64,000 nt of DNA from Phycisphaerae bacterium (GCA_030745875.1 JASLNT010000022.1:105793-169792), one strand, 5' to 3'; numbered from the stretch's first letter, positions 46,060 to 56,140 are shown. Notes: a model not told the origin generated them from the sequence alone. Numbers and translations are program-made.

Positions 46060-46106
46060 ATCGATCTTCCTTACATCGTTTCCGCACCGGTCGGCGGGGA
46101 AGCTTG

Positions 46107-47081
46107 CTATCTGTTCATGGCCATCGCCACGATACCGTCAACCAGTTGTTCGAAGCTGATTCCGACGGCTGCGGCGGCTTTGGGAACCAGCGAATGACTC
46201 GTAAATCCGGGGATCGTGTTGATCTCCAGAACATTAGGCGTGTTATCGCTGTCGAGAATGAAATCCACTCTCGACACATCGCGGCAGCCCAATATGCGGT
46301 GGGCGTTTACCGCGTCGTCCTGCATGCGTGCGACAGTTTTTTCGTCCAGGCCGTGGGCAAACACATACGCGGTGCTCGCCTCATCGTCGTATTTGGCCCG
46401 ATAGTCGTAGAACTCTCCGTCGGGCACGATCTCCATCACCGGAAGCGGCGAGTTACCGATGATCCCGACAGTGAATTCTCGTCCGGGCATGTAGTGTTCG
46501 AGCATCGCCCGACTGTATTTGTCGAGCAGGTATTCCATCGCTTCAGCACGCTGTTCGGCACTGGTTACGATCTTGACATCAACACTGGAACCGCCGTCAA
46601 CAGGCTTCAGCACCACCGGAAGCGGAAGTTCTTCAAGCCACGCGGCGATCTGGCTGGACGAATGATACTCCTCAACGATCATCCAGTCCGGTGTGATCAG
46701 CCCGCCCCGCTTGAGTATCTGTTTCGTGGCGGCTTTGTCCATGCCCAGATGGCTGGCGCGTTCATTCGAACCGGTGTATCTCAAACCGCGATCTTCGCAG
46801 AGCGCCTGGACCTCTCCGGACTCTCCGAAATCACCATGCAGCGCTATGAAGACAACATCCGCACCTTCGCGGTCCAGTGCGGTGGTGTCCTGTGGCGAAA
46901 TGTCGGCGCGCGTGACATGGTGCCCGGCCGATTCAAGACCGGCGGCGATGGCGGCTCCGCTGAGCAGCGATATGTCGCGCTCCGACGACGGTCCGCCCAT
47001 CAGGACAGTAATATCCAGGGTTCGGGCTGTTTTTGGCAGTTCGATCACTACACCATCCTTGGCGGCGACAATTTCATCCAT
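46107..47081 (-). CDS. ddl: D-alanine--D-alanine ligase
   Basis: Makes the D-Ala-D-Ala dipeptide for peptidoglycan in the cytosol. 324 residues, the family size. ATP-grasp landmarks: ITVLMGGPSSERDISLLSG, HGDFGESGEVQALCE, LPVVLKPVDGGSSVDVKIV, then the C-terminal SRVDFILD, LEINTIPGFTSHSLVPKAA. Starts three bases after the murB stop; part of the dcw operon. Confidence 0.96.
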   Translation of the reverse strand: MDEIVAAKDGVVIELPKTARTLDITVLMGGPSSERDISLLSGAAIAAGLESAGHHVTRADISPQDTTALDREGADVVFIALHGDFGESGEVQALCEDRGLRYTGSNERASHLGMDKAATKQILKRGGLITPDWMIVEEYHSSSQIAAWLEELPLPVVLKPVDGGSSVDVKIVTSAEQRAEAMEYLLDKYSRAMLEHYMPGREFTVGIIGNSPLPVMEIVPDGEFYDYRAKYDDEASTAYVFAHGLDEKTVARMQDDAVNAHRILGCRDVSRVDFILDSDNTPNVLEINTIPGFTSHSLVPKAAAAVGISFEQLVDGIVAMAMNR

Positions 47082-47084
47082 AAA

Positions 47085-47963
47085 TCACCAGACTTCTATT
47101 TCCATCTCCAGGTATACCTGCGAATTCTTGTAAACGGTCTCGCGAATCGTGTTGATAAGTTTCAGCACGTCGGAAGTTTTGGCTCCTTCGTCGACGAGTA
47201 TGAAATTCGCGTGCTTGTCGGAAACAAACGCCCCGCCGACCCGTCTTCCCTTCATACCGGCCCGGTCAATGAGCGCCCCTGCCGAGAGACCTCGGGGATT
47301 CTTAAAGATGCACCCTGCGTTGCGATGGGCCAACGGCTGGGTGTTCTTCTTGTATATCCATATCTGCTTGACCTGCTTGAGTATTCTGTGGGGATCGTCC
47401 TCGACCAGCGCGAAAGTGGCCGACAGTATGAACGGTGCGTTGATATTCGAACTTCGATAGGCGAATGCAAGGTCCGGACGATGGCGTGTGAAGACCACGC
47501 CGTCGGGGCCCATAACGTCCACTGACTGGATCACGCTTCCGATATCTCCGAAAGCTCCGCCCGCGTTCATTTTGACGCATCCGCCGATTGTCCCCGGAAT
47601 TCCGGTGAGGCATTCCATACCGGCTAGTCCGTCGCGAACGCACCGCAGAACGAGCTTGCCCATATCGACGCCGGCGTTTGCGCGCAGTCCGTCTTCCAGA
47701 ATAGTACTCTCGCGGAAGTAGTCCCCGCCCAGATGGATAACGGCTCCGTTGACGCCCGAGTCGTCGATCAGGACGTTGGCTCCGCTTCCGAGAACGTACA
47801 TCGGTATCTCGTTCTCGCGACATCGCCTGACGACCTCGGATAGCTCCTCGACGGTCGTAGGTTCGATGTAATAGGTGGACGGACCGCCCAACTTCAGCCA
47901 CGTTCGCGGCGCCAGGGGGTAGTCTTCCTTAACGATTTTTTCCAAGCCAGTGAACAATTTCAT
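47085..47963 (-). CDS. murB: UDP-N-acetylenolpyruvoylglucosamine reductase
   Basis: FAD/NADPH enzyme that forms UDP-MurNAc. 292 residues from ATG 47963 (GGGAAG six bases upstream); a TTG six bases further out is less likely. Signature parts: RTWLKLGGPSTYYIEP, VLGSGANVLIDD, the GIPGTIGGCVKMNAGGAF FAD loop, AYRSSN (Tyr-Arg), and GCIFKNPRGLSAGALID with the catalytic Ser-to-Gly region variable. It is the short type IIb-like form without the extra domain of E. coli MurB. Overlaps the murC end by 35 bases. Confidence 0.95.
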   Translation of the reverse strand: MKLFTGLEKIVKEDYPLAPRTWLKLGGPSTYYIEPTTVEELSEVVRRCRENEIPMYVLGSGANVLIDDSGVNGAVIHLGGDYFRESTILEDGLRANAGVDMGKLVLRCVRDGLAGMECLTGIPGTIGGCVKMNAGGAFGDIGSVIQSVDVMGPDGVVFTRHRPDLAFAYRSSNINAPFILSATFALVEDDPHRILKQVKQIWIYKKNTQPLAHRNAGCIFKNPRGLSAGALIDRAGMKGRRVGGAFVSDKHANFILVDEGAKTSDVLKLINTIRETVYKNSQVYLEMEIEVW

Positions 47964-49374
47964 CAGCAACTTCCCAGACGTTTCCAGCCCCCATGGTAAC
48001 CACGAGGTCTCCGGTTTCAGCGATATCTTTCAAATGCCCGACGATTTCCTTGAACGTCTTGAGGTAAATCGCCTCGCCTCCGTGCAGACGGATCTGCGCG
48101 ACGAGGTCGTTCGATGAAATGTAATCCTTCTCGCGCTCGGAGTCTCGGACAAAATAAATATCGGGCACTATAACCGCATCAGCTTCGCCAAAACTGCGTG
48201 CGAAATCCTTGAGCTGGAAACGCGTGCGGCTGTGCTGGTGCGGTTGGAACACGCATATCAGGCGTTCGGGCCTATAGTAGTCCCGAATCGCTTTGAGCGT
48301 TACCTGTATTTCCGTGGGGTGATGGGCGTAATCGTCGATAATCGTGATTCCGCGATCCACCGTCTTCAGCGTCATTCGGCGCCGGGCGCCGGTGTATTGT
48401 TCGAGATGGCGGACGATTTCGTCGGCGTCAACACCCGCGTGGTGCAATATCGCGATGGCTGAAAGTGAATTATAGGCGTTATGCAGTCCGGGCAAGGGGA
48501 CTTTCAGGCGACAGAATTCCTGCCCGTTCATTGTCACCTTCATTGTCACCAGACCGTCCTGGTGCTGGAGATCAACGCCCTGCCACGTGCAACTGTCGGA
48601 CAAACCAAATGTCTCGACCTCGCAGGGCGTATCCGAAACGGTTTTCATTGCGTCGCGATCGTCACCGTTAACGACGAGAATACCATCGGGCGGGACTTTG
48701 GCGGCGAATTGCTTGAACGCTTCGATTATCTCGTCAATGTCCCGATAACAGTCGGGATGGTCTTCCTCCAGGTTGAGGATAGCGGCGTAGCGGGGCTCCA
48801 GGTTCAGGAAGCTCCTGTCGAATTCGCAGGCTTCAGCCACGAAATGCCTCCCCTTGCCAACACCGCTGGGCCCGCCAAGTTGGTCGACTGTGGCTCCGAC
48901 AACAAAGCTCGGATCCAGTCCGGCGGCGCGAAGCACGTAAGCGACCATTCCCGTGGTGGTGCTCTTTCCGTGTGTTCCGGCGATGGCGATACCGGCGCCC
49001 TGAGCCATCATGCGCCCGAGCATCCGGCTGTACTTGACAATCTCTATCCCGCGATCCGCAGCAGCAATCAGTTCGGGGTTCCCCTCGTGTATCGCCGCCG
49101 AGTACACCACAAGTTCGCAGTCAGCGGGGATGTTGTCGGCGCATTGTCCGATACTGACATCCATACCCGCCTCCTCCAGGCGCGCCGTAGCGGCGCTGGA
49201 GGCCATGTCGGATCCGCTTACCACAGCGCCTCTCCACGTCAGCATCTCCGCCAGCGCGCGCATACCGCAACCGGCGATGCCGATCATGTGCACGCGGAGT
49301 CCGTCAAACGCGCCTCGGGCCGTCTCGGCTGGTTGCTGCTGATCTTGTCTACTCGTGTCGGCGCCTTCAGGCAT
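47929..49374 (-). CDS. murC: UDP-N-acetylmuramate--L-alanine ligase
   Basis: First amino-acid ligase of the Mur pathway (adds L-Ala to UDP-MurNAc). From ATG 49374 the protein has 481 residues; ATG 49395 is an alternative. Motifs: VHMIGIAGCGMRALAEML (UDP-binding), AGTHGKSTTTGM (ATP loop), HFVAEACEFDRSF, NLEEDHPD, LPGLHNAYNSLSAIA, IDDYAHHPTEI and FQPHQHSRT. All are the MurC-specific forms. Lies between murG and murB in the dcw cluster. Confidence 0.95.
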   Translation of the reverse strand: MPEGADTSRQDQQQPAETARGAFDGLRVHMIGIAGCGMRALAEMLTWRGAVVSGSDMASSAATARLEEAGMDVSIGQCADNIPADCELVVYSAAIHEGNPELIAAADRGIEIVKYSRMLGRMMAQGAGIAIAGTHGKSTTTGMVAYVLRAAGLDPSFVVGATVDQLGGPSGVGKGRHFVAEACEFDRSFLNLEPRYAAILNLEEDHPDCYRDIDEIIEAFKQFAAKVPPDGILVVNGDDRDAMKTVSDTPCEVETFGLSDSCTWQGVDLQHQDGLVTMKVTMNGQEFCRLKVPLPGLHNAYNSLSAIAILHHAGVDADEIVRHLEQYTGARRRMTLKTVDRGITIIDDYAHHPTEIQVTLKAIRDYYRPERLICVFQPHQHSRTRFQLKDFARSFGEADAVIVPDIYFVRDSEREKDYISSNDLVAQIRLHGGEAIYLKTFKEIVGHLKDIAETGDLVVTMGAGNVWEVADEIVHWLGKNR

Positions 49375-49520
49375 ACTCGTTCCGTTACCCTTCATCCCAC
49401 CCAGTGCGCAATAGTACAAACGCCCGTCCCGCAGGGGGGCGCGGCACTTCATTCTATATACTCTATCGCCCTGCAGGGGCGAAATCCTTTAACCGGGCTA
49501 TTGCCCGCGTGGGAATCCGT

Positions 49521-50633
49521 TCAGGCCTCTCGAAGCATCCATTCGGCAACGTCCCCAGACGCCTCCGGACGCGCCATAGACACAGCCGATTCCCGCATAC
49601 TCTCCAGACGGTCTGAGTCGCCCAGAAGTCCGATAAGTTGATCGCGAAGCATCGCCGCATTCTCCGGTCCGTCGGCGGCGTCTTTGCATATGAGCGCAGC
49701 TCCGCAATCTTCCAATGGCGCGGCGTTCAACCGCTGATGATCGTCAGCGTGATATGGATAAGGCATTATCACTGAAGGAGTTCCGCTGGCGGTGAGTTCT
49801 GCGGCGGTTGACGCTCCGCCTCGACAAAGAGCAACATCGGCAGCCGCATACGCCAAATCCATTCGGTCACAATAGTCCAGAACGACCGACGGTATGGTCC
49901 GTGCGTTGTCGCTGTCGGCGACCTCCGTGATTTGAGACAGACCGGTCACGTGAAGCAACTGCCACCGATCTGCAAATTCGCCCAGATCATCAGCAAGCAT
50001 AGCGACAGCTTCATTTATTGTCGCAGCTCCCTGGCTGCCGCCGTTTACGAGCAGCGTTTTGCGATTCGGATCCAACGAGAAGTAATCCACCGCCTGGCCG
50101 CGGTCGGCGCGGGTAAATCCGCTGCGGATGGGGCAACCAACAGCCCGGGCGCGGGCGGATATCGCCGGCGAGAACATAGCGGCGGTGGATTCAAATTGCG
50201 TAAACACCACGTCAACGTATTTCGCAAGATAGCGGTTGGCTTTTCCCGGTACGGCGTCGGGATTGAGCATAGCTACAGGTATGCCCAATTTGGAGGCCCG
50301 TTTCACGATTGGCGCGGCGGCGAATCCGCCTGTCCCCAGCACCGCAAGCGGTTTGAGATCTCGCAGCATCGCCCCAGCGAGTTTACCGCTCTTCCACCAG
50401 GAGGCGAGAAACCCCGGGACCGAACGGATGCGTCTGGGCAGGGGTTGGATCGGTTGAGGGACTATCGCATAATCGGTCCCGGAGAGCACTCGGCGATCTA
50501 TGGGTCTGTTGCTGCACGCGAAAACTATCGCAGCATCGCTGCAGGCCTTCAGCACTTGCTCAGCCACCGCCAATGCGGGATACAAGTGCCCTCCAGTTCC
50601 GCCGCCGGCGAAGATGTACGTCGGTCTGCTCAA
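49521..50633 (-). CDS. murG: UDP-GlcNAc transferase MurG (lipid II synthase)
   Basis: Adds GlcNAc to lipid I on the inner face of the membrane. 370 residues from TTG 50633, which has GGAG eight bases upstream and places the start ten residues before the FAGGGTGGHLYPALAVAE loop; another TTG at 50690 would extend it by 19 residues. Further signatures: GTGGFAAAPIV, the UDP-sugar site LVNGGSQGAATINEA and CRGGASTAAELTASGTPSVIMPYP. GT28 family. Confidence 0.94.
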   Translation of the reverse strand: MSRPTYIFAGGGTGGHLYPALAVAEQVLKACSDAAIVFACSNRPIDRRVLSGTDYAIVPQPIQPLPRRIRSVPGFLASWWKSGKLAGAMLRDLKPLAVLGTGGFAAAPIVKRASKLGIPVAMLNPDAVPGKANRYLAKYVDVVFTQFESTAAMFSPAISARARAVGCPIRSGFTRADRGQAVDYFSLDPNRKTLLVNGGSQGAATINEAVAMLADDLGEFADRWQLLHVTGLSQITEVADSDNARTIPSVVLDYCDRMDLAYAAADVALCRGGASTAAELTASGTPSVIMPYPYHADDHQRLNAAPLEDCGAALICKDAADGPENAAMLRDQLIGLLGDSDRLESMRESAVSMARPEASGDVAEWMLREA

Positions 50634-50729
50634 GAATACCGCTCCGATCTCCGGGCGAATGTCCCGGTGGAACCTGAAGGTAAGAATCAACTGGCGAAAT
50701 GTAAAGGAACCAATGAACCCGTCGCGGGA

Positions 50730-51914
50730 TTATCCGTCACGCGGTTGGGGGATTTTCTGTTGCTTGGCGCGCGCCGAGACCGAGACTATCAGCGATGCCG
50801 CGGCGGCGGTGACAAGCAAAGCGGTTCCGCCCACCGAGACAAACGGAAAACTCATTCCAGTAGGAGGAGCTGCAACCGTGTCAACAGCGATATGGAGGAT
50901 CATCTGTATCGCTATCATGGCTCCCATCGCTCCGGCCAGGATGAACCCGAAACGATCCGAAGCATTTGTCGCGGACTTGCGGGCGAACCATATCCACAGT
51001 ATCACCAGGCCCATAAGCAGCGCCGCCCCGACAAATCCCCACTCCTCGCTGAAGCTTGCGAAGATGAAGTCCGTGCTGCGTTCGGGCAGGTACTGCTGCT
51101 TTACGATACCCCTGCCCAGTCCCTTACCGAACCATCCTCCGGTCAGAATCGCAAGGAGGCTTTGGCGAGGTTGGTATGCGCTTGGATTGCTCAGGCACCA
51201 TGGATCGACCATGGCGGTGATTCGCTCCAGCCGCTTGGGATCGCTCGTTACGAACCACCAGAACCCACCGGCTCCGGCGGCGATAAGCCCTGTCAGGGCG
51301 TACCATCGCACGCCGGCGAGGAACATCGTCAACCAAACCGCCACCGCCATTATCACCGCCGTGCCAAGATCCTGCGTAACGACCATCGCAAGACACGCTC
51401 CGGTTATAATCGTGGGCGCCACGAATCCCCACAAGAAGCTCCGAGCCGGAGTCCTCGCGTTAGAGTACCAGGCGGCGAGGAATATCAGCAGCGCTATCTT
51501 GAGCAGTTCGGACGGTTGAAAAATCCCGTAAGGCGCCGGAGCCAGTTTCAACCACCGCAACCTTCCGTTGCGCATGTGCCCCAGACCGGGAACATGAACC
51601 ATCAACGTCAGCATTATCGCTATCAGCAGCACCACCGCCGCCCTGGCCGGCCACCTCGAGGAACCTCCGCCCAGCCAGCGATACCTGAAATGCCAACCGA
51701 AACACATGATAACCGCCGCCGCAACTGCAAACAGAGTATGACGCATATCGCTGCGAGCGTGCCATGAAACAGTGCTCGGAAGGACGCCTGCAAGGGCTGA
51801 ATGCACCGCAACGATGCCAATGGCCAGCATCGCCAGCGTCACGACCACCAGACCGCTTCCCGATGTATTAACCGACAGCGGAAGGGTGACGTACTTCTTA
51901 TCATTCCACGCCAT
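50730..51914 (-). CDS. ftsW: Septal peptidoglycan polymerase FtsW
   Basis: SEDS-family glycosyltransferase that polymerises lipid II with its partner FtsI. 394 residues, about ten membrane helices. The family signatures are present: LKLAPAPYGIFQPSELLKIALL, VVTQDLGTAVIM (catalytic Asp), YQPRQSLLAI-GGWFGKGLG and STDFIFASFSEEWGFVGA, then TGMSFPFVSVGG. GGGAG stands upstream of the ATG. The gap to mraY is only 70 bases; murD, often found here, is missing. Confidence 0.95.
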   Translation of the reverse strand: MAWNDKKYVTLPLSVNTSGSGLVVVTLAMLAIGIVAVHSALAGVLPSTVSWHARSDMRHTLFAVAAAVIMCFGWHFRYRWLGGGSSRWPARAAVVLLIAIMLTLMVHVPGLGHMRNGRLRWLKLAPAPYGIFQPSELLKIALLIFLAAWYSNARTPARSFLWGFVAPTIITGACLAMVVTQDLGTAVIMAVAVWLTMFLAGVRWYALTGLIAAGAGGFWWFVTSDPKRLERITAMVDPWCLSNPSAYQPRQSLLAILTGGWFGKGLGRGIVKQQYLPERSTDFIFASFSEEWGFVGAALLMGLVILWIWFARKSATNASDRFGFILAGAMGAMIAIQMILHIAVDTVAAPPTGMSFPFVSVGGTALLVTAAAASLIVSVSARAKQQKIPQPRDG

Positions 51915-51984
51915 TTATCGCTCCCGTTCTTCCAGGCCCGGAGACCGCCGCCGGAACGCTCCGGACGGTCGCCCCAGGCCGCAT

Positions 51985-53145
51985 CTATCTAAGTTTCAGC
52001 GTCGCAATCGCAATCGCCGCAAAAATAATTCCCAACACCCAAAACCGTATCACAACTTTCGTTTCAGCCCATCCGCCAAGGTGAAAATGGTGGTGCATCG
52101 GCGCACAGCGAAATATGCGTTTGCCCGGCAGACCGGGTCCCGGACGCGTGAGTTTGAAGTACCCCACCTGCAACATCACACTGGCGGCCTCCATCACAAA
52201 CACGCCTCCGATGAGCAACAGGAGCAGTTCATGACGAATCACGATGGCGATGTATCCAATCAAACCGCCCAGCGGAAGCGAGCCGGTGTCGCCCATGAAC
52301 ACCTGCGCCGGAGGCGCGTTGTACCACAGGAAACCCAGAGTCGCCCCAAACATCGCCGAACACAGCACCGTCATCTCGGCTGCGGCGGGTATGAACGGGA
52401 GGTTGAACACTCCGGCCCAATTCCGCACGCCCGCCAGCCACGACAGGACCAGCAACACCATCATCGCAATGCACACACACCCCGAGGCCAGCCCGTCCAT
52501 GCCGTCGCTGAGATTCACCGCATTGCTCATACCGACCATCGTCAGCACGCCAATGATAATGTACGCAATCAGAGGCAACATTATCGGCATGGCGCGGAAT
52601 GGGAAATAGAAATTGCGGGCCTCCTGGCTGCCGCGGCCGTACGACCACATGTAGATCGACAGCAGAACCGCCAGACCGATCTGGAACAGAATCTTCTCCC
52701 ACGCCTTCAAACCGTCTCGCGTACCTTTGCCCGCCGAGTAACGCAGTTTGATCCAGTCGTCAACTCCGCCAAGCAAGCCCAGCCAGACCAGCGCAAACAA
52801 CGCCATTCTGATATACATGTTCCCGAGATTCGCAAAGATCACCACCGAGACAAATATCGCCGAGACGATAAGTATCCCGCCCATGGTGGGAGTGTTGGAT
52901 TTGTGCCTGGTAAGCCGATTCAGATCCGCATGGTCGAATTGCACGTGATCGCCCAACCGACGCCGAATCAGAAAGCGAATAACGCCCGGAGCCCAAATGA
53001 GCACGAGCAGAAAACTCAACACGCCGGCTCCGGTTATACGCAGGATCAATCCCTCGTACGGACCGACCAGATATTTGGTCAGAACGATTCCAAGCACCAC
53101 CAGGATGATGCGAATCGCCACGTTCCTGTACAGTCTCTGAATCAA
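51985..53145 (-). CDS. mraY: Phospho-N-acetylmuramoyl-pentapeptide transferase
   Basis: Membrane enzyme that transfers phospho-MurNAc-pentapeptide to undecaprenyl phosphate (lipid I). 386 residues, ten membrane helices. Signatures: TPTMGGILIV, GVDDWIKLRYSAGKGTRDGLK, NAVNLSDGMDGLASG, VFMGDTGSLPLGG and PMHHHFHLGGWAETKVV. The start is a TTG with AAGGAA nine bases upstream; there is no better ATG. It follows murF by six bases. Confidence 0.96.
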   Translation of the reverse strand: MIQRLYRNVAIRIILVVLGIVLTKYLVGPYEGLILRITGAGVLSFLLVLIWAPGVIRFLIRRRLGDHVQFDHADLNRLTRHKSNTPTMGGILIVSAIFVSVVIFANLGNMYIRMALFALVWLGLLGGVDDWIKLRYSAGKGTRDGLKAWEKILFQIGLAVLLSIYMWSYGRGSQEARNFYFPFRAMPIMLPLIAYIIIGVLTMVGMSNAVNLSDGMDGLASGCVCIAMMVLLVLSWLAGVRNWAGVFNLPFIPAAAEMTVLCSAMFGATLGFLWYNAPPAQVFMGDTGSLPLGGLIGYIAIVIRHELLLLLIGGVFVMEAASVMLQVGYFKLTRPGPGLPGKRIFRCAPMHHHFHLGGWAETKVVIRFWVLGIIFAAIAIATLKLR

Positions 53146-53151
53146 CGCGGT

Positions 53152-54555
53152 TTATTCCTTCCCTGGTCGTTCGAAACCATCTCGTATGGCATCGACTAGG
53201 CGTTCCATGCCCATAGACCGCGAACCTTTGACCAATACGGCGTCTCCCGGCTCCAAAATACCGATTATTTCGCCCAGGAGGTCTTCAACCGACTCGAAGC
53301 TAAGCGTTTCAATGTCGGGACCTTCTGCGCCCATTGCAATATATCGACCCAGAGTCCCAACACCTATGAGCAAATCCACGTTGCTTCGCCCCAGGTTCAG
53401 ACCAGCCTGGCGGTGGAATTCTTCGGCGGCTTGACCGAGTTCAAGCATATCGCCGGCGATTAGCACGCGGCGATCGGCTGGGGCGCAGCTGAGGACCTCC
53501 CCGGCCGCGGCGAGACTGGACGGGTTGGCGTTGTAGGCGTCGTTGATTACGGCGATCGAACCGGCTTGGACCCATTCCTGACGCATAGGCACGCCCGCGA
53601 AATCCGCCAGTTTCGCAGCCGCATCGGCCGGATCGACGCCCATCCGCTGCGCTGCGGCTATGGCGGCCATCGCGTTCAACGCATTGTGCGACCCGGTCAC
53701 CGACAGCTCGGCGTGCAGGCGACCGTTTATTTCGAAAGCACAACCGCGTCCAACGGGGCGATAATCGCTCAATCGCAATTGGCATTGTTCGCTACGACCG
53801 AACTTGATCATGCGTCCGTCGAACGCTTTGGAGGCGTGGTTAAGTTCGTCGCTGTCGCCCCAAACCACCGCCAGGGCGTCGTCGGCGAGCATGCCCAGCA
53901 TAGACGCTTTCTCAGCGGCTACATTCTCGATCGAACCGAGTTTCTCCAGGTGCGTCGGGCCAATCGAGGTGATCACTCCGATATTCGGGCGGGCCATCTT
54001 GGACAGATGACGAATCTCGCCCGGCGCGTTCGAACCGATCTCGCAGATAACGTAGTCGTCGTTGCGCATCACGCCCAGAAGCGTCAGCGGAACGCCAATC
54101 TCGTTGTTAAAACTCTTGGGACTGCCCGAACCGGTAAGGCTCCCGCTGAGAATGTGGTCGAGCATCCGCTTGGTGGTGGTTTTTCCGTTTGAACCGGTCA
54201 CCCCGACAACCGTGGTGACTGACGCCTTCCTGCGATGCTCAACCGCCAGCATACCCAGCGCCTTGACCGTGTCCTCAACGGTGATCATACCGGCGCCGAA
54301 TCTCCTGTCGTTTTCATCGGCCAGCCCCACCTGACATCCGTCGACATCAACCATCGCGGCGATACATCCGGCGTGTGAGGCCTCGGTCAGAAAATCGTGA
54401 CCATCGAAGTTCTCACCGCGAATCGCGATGAACATGTCTCCGGGCTTGGCTGTTCGCGAATCGATGGAGACGCCCTCGATGTTGACGTCAACACCCTCGC
54501 TGCACCAACTGGCGTGCGTGCAACGTCGAATTTCGTCCATCGTCATAGGAATCAT
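53152..54555 (-). CDS. murF: UDP-MurNAc-tripeptide--D-Ala-D-Ala ligase
   Basis: Adds D-Ala-D-Ala to complete the UDP-MurNAc-pentapeptide. 467 residues. Signatures: VSIDSRTAKPGDMFIAIRGENFDGHDF, VTGSNGKTTTK (ATP loop), SFNNEIGVPLTLLG, IGPTHLEKLGS, GSHNALNAMAAIAAA and INDAYNANPSSL. Its ATG overlaps the murE stop (ATGA). Confidence 0.96.
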   Translation of the reverse strand: MIPMTMDEIRRCTHASWCSEGVDVNIEGVSIDSRTAKPGDMFIAIRGENFDGHDFLTEASHAGCIAAMVDVDGCQVGLADENDRRFGAGMITVEDTVKALGMLAVEHRRKASVTTVVGVTGSNGKTTTKRMLDHILSGSLTGSGSPKSFNNEIGVPLTLLGVMRNDDYVICEIGSNAPGEIRHLSKMARPNIGVITSIGPTHLEKLGSIENVAAEKASMLGMLADDALAVVWGDSDELNHASKAFDGRMIKFGRSEQCQLRLSDYRPVGRGCAFEINGRLHAELSVTGSHNALNAMAAIAAAQRMGVDPADAAAKLADFAGVPMRQEWVQAGSIAVINDAYNANPSSLAAAGEVLSCAPADRRVLIAGDMLELGQAAEEFHRQAGLNLGRSNVDLLIGVGTLGRYIAMGAEGPDIETLSFESVEDLLGEIIGILEPGDAVLVKGSRSMGMERLVDAIRDGFERPGKE

Positions 54556-56030
54556 TGGTCTTCCTCGCGATTTCTGATTATCTCCGAAGCCGCCTGTACA
54601 TCACTGAAATCAATGCGTTTGTCGTCGATCTCCTGATAAGTTTCGTGTCCCTTGCCCGCGATCAACACAATGTCGCCTGCTTTCGCCTGACCAATAGCCT
54701 GCGAAATCGCCTCCCGCCGGTCAACACAGACCTCGCAACGGTCCTGATGTTCGCTGTCCACTCCGGACATAACTTCGTCTACTATGGCTTGGGGGTCTTC
54801 ACTCCTTGGATTGTCGCTGGTGACCACCACGCGGTCGGCCAGTTTGGACGCAACCTTACCCATGCGCGGTCGCTTCGTGCGGTCGCGGTCTCCCCCGCAT
54901 CCGAAAACAACAATCAACCGGCCGCGTTTGATTTCATTAAGCGCCGTCAGCACGTTCTTCAGCGCATCATCCGTATGAGCGTAGTCCACAAAGATCCTGT
55001 AATCGGTGCTTCCGGAGACAGGCTCCAGGCGCCCGGGCACGACCGGGCTCGACGCAAGGGCCGATCCAATCTCACCGAGGTCCACACCCAACGCCTCGGC
55101 GGCGGCGATGGCGGCCAGACTGTTCATTACGTTATGTCTGCCGATAAGCGGGCTGTGGATCTCAACTTCCCCGCCCGCGGTCGAAACGCTGAAACCAGCT
55201 CCCGAATCGTCCAGACTGATTATTCGGCCAGCGCAATCACAGGTGCTGTCCAAACCATAGAATTTGACGGAGGCTCCGGCCTTTCGTGCGGCCTGGGCCA
55301 TTTCATCCGCATAATCATCTTCACGGTTTATCACCGCCAGACCGTCCGGGCCAAGCGATTCAAACAGACGACGTTTCGCCCCAACGTAGTTGCCCATCGT
55401 CTTGTGATAATCGATGTGATCGCCGCTTATATTCGTGAAGACGCCCACGCGGAAGTCCATTCCGGCGGTTCTGTTCTGATCGAGAGCATGACTGGAGACC
55501 TCCATCACCAGGTGTGTTCGCCCGGCGCGGACCATTTCCTCCGTCGCCCGGGCCAACGTCACCGGATCCGGCGTGGTTGCGTTGGATTCCAGTCTGCGCT
55601 TTCCGGTCTCGTATCCCACCGTGCCCAGCAAAGCTGTCCGGCGACCTGTTGATTCGAGAATATTGTATACCAGGTGGACAACAGTCGTTTTTCCGTTGGT
55701 GCCCGTTACGCCCACGTTGACAAGCTCCCCAGCGGGATTCCCCGCGATCGCCTGGGCGAGGCGACCTAGTGCAATCTTACTGTCGTCAACAACCGCGCAG
55801 GCCACCGAGTCGGGAACTCGCGCCCCGTCTTCGCATACAACCGCCGAACACCCCGCCTCAACGGCCTGTCCGATAAAGTCGTGACCGTCGCAACGCGATC
55901 CCCGCACCGCCACAAAACACGTCCCGGGGCCGACCTCTCTGGAGTCATACGCCACTGCAGTGACTTCCGCCTGGCCGGATGAACTCTTCGGGACCAGTCC
56001 TGCTGATGTCAGCAATCTGTCAAGCTGCAT
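54552..56030 (-). CDS. murE: UDP-MurNAc-tripeptide synthetase, probably meso-DAP type
   Basis: Adds the third residue of the stem peptide. 492 residues from ATG 56030; the open frame upstream is not coding. Signatures: DSREVGPGTCFVAVRG, GVTGTNGKTTVVHL, TTPDPVTLARATEEM, EVSSHALDQNRTAGMDF, GDHIDYHKTMGNYVGAK (Lys carbamate region) and VTSDNPRSEDP. DNPR is the known signature of meso-diaminopimelate-adding enzymes, so the peptidoglycan is probably of the DAP type. Confidence 0.95.
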   Translation of the reverse strand: MQLDRLLTSAGLVPKSSSGQAEVTAVAYDSREVGPGTCFVAVRGSRCDGHDFIGQAVEAGCSAVVCEDGARVPDSVACAVVDDSKIALGRLAQAIAGNPAGELVNVGVTGTNGKTTVVHLVYNILESTGRRTALLGTVGYETGKRRLESNATTPDPVTLARATEEMVRAGRTHLVMEVSSHALDQNRTAGMDFRVGVFTNISGDHIDYHKTMGNYVGAKRRLFESLGPDGLAVINREDDYADEMAQAARKAGASVKFYGLDSTCDCAGRIISLDDSGAGFSVSTAGGEVEIHSPLIGRHNVMNSLAAIAAAEALGVDLGEIGSALASSPVVPGRLEPVSGSTDYRIFVDYAHTDDALKNVLTALNEIKRGRLIVVFGCGGDRDRTKRPRMGKVASKLADRVVVTSDNPRSEDPQAIVDEVMSGVDSEHQDRCEVCVDRREAISQAIGQAKAGDIVLIAGKGHETYQEIDDKRIDFSDVQAASEIIRNREEDQ

Positions 56031-56140
56031 AGTGTGATGATCTCTGTGTTGATAATACAGGTCGCCCGGGATCACCGTGCAACAAGCACGGCGAGAGCCC
56101 GGGCCGACGCTGGGTTTCATCCCTTTAGGGTCTTATCGCA

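Noticed and set aside
45999..47525. A 508-codon plus-strand frame antisense to ddl and murB
   Set aside because: ddl and murB are certain on the minus strand; no coding evidence for the other strand.
49932..51767. A 611-codon plus-strand frame antisense to murG and ftsW
   Set aside because: It lies across two well-conserved genes, has no family resemblance and an Arg/His/Pro-biased composition typical of antisense frames in GC-rich genes.
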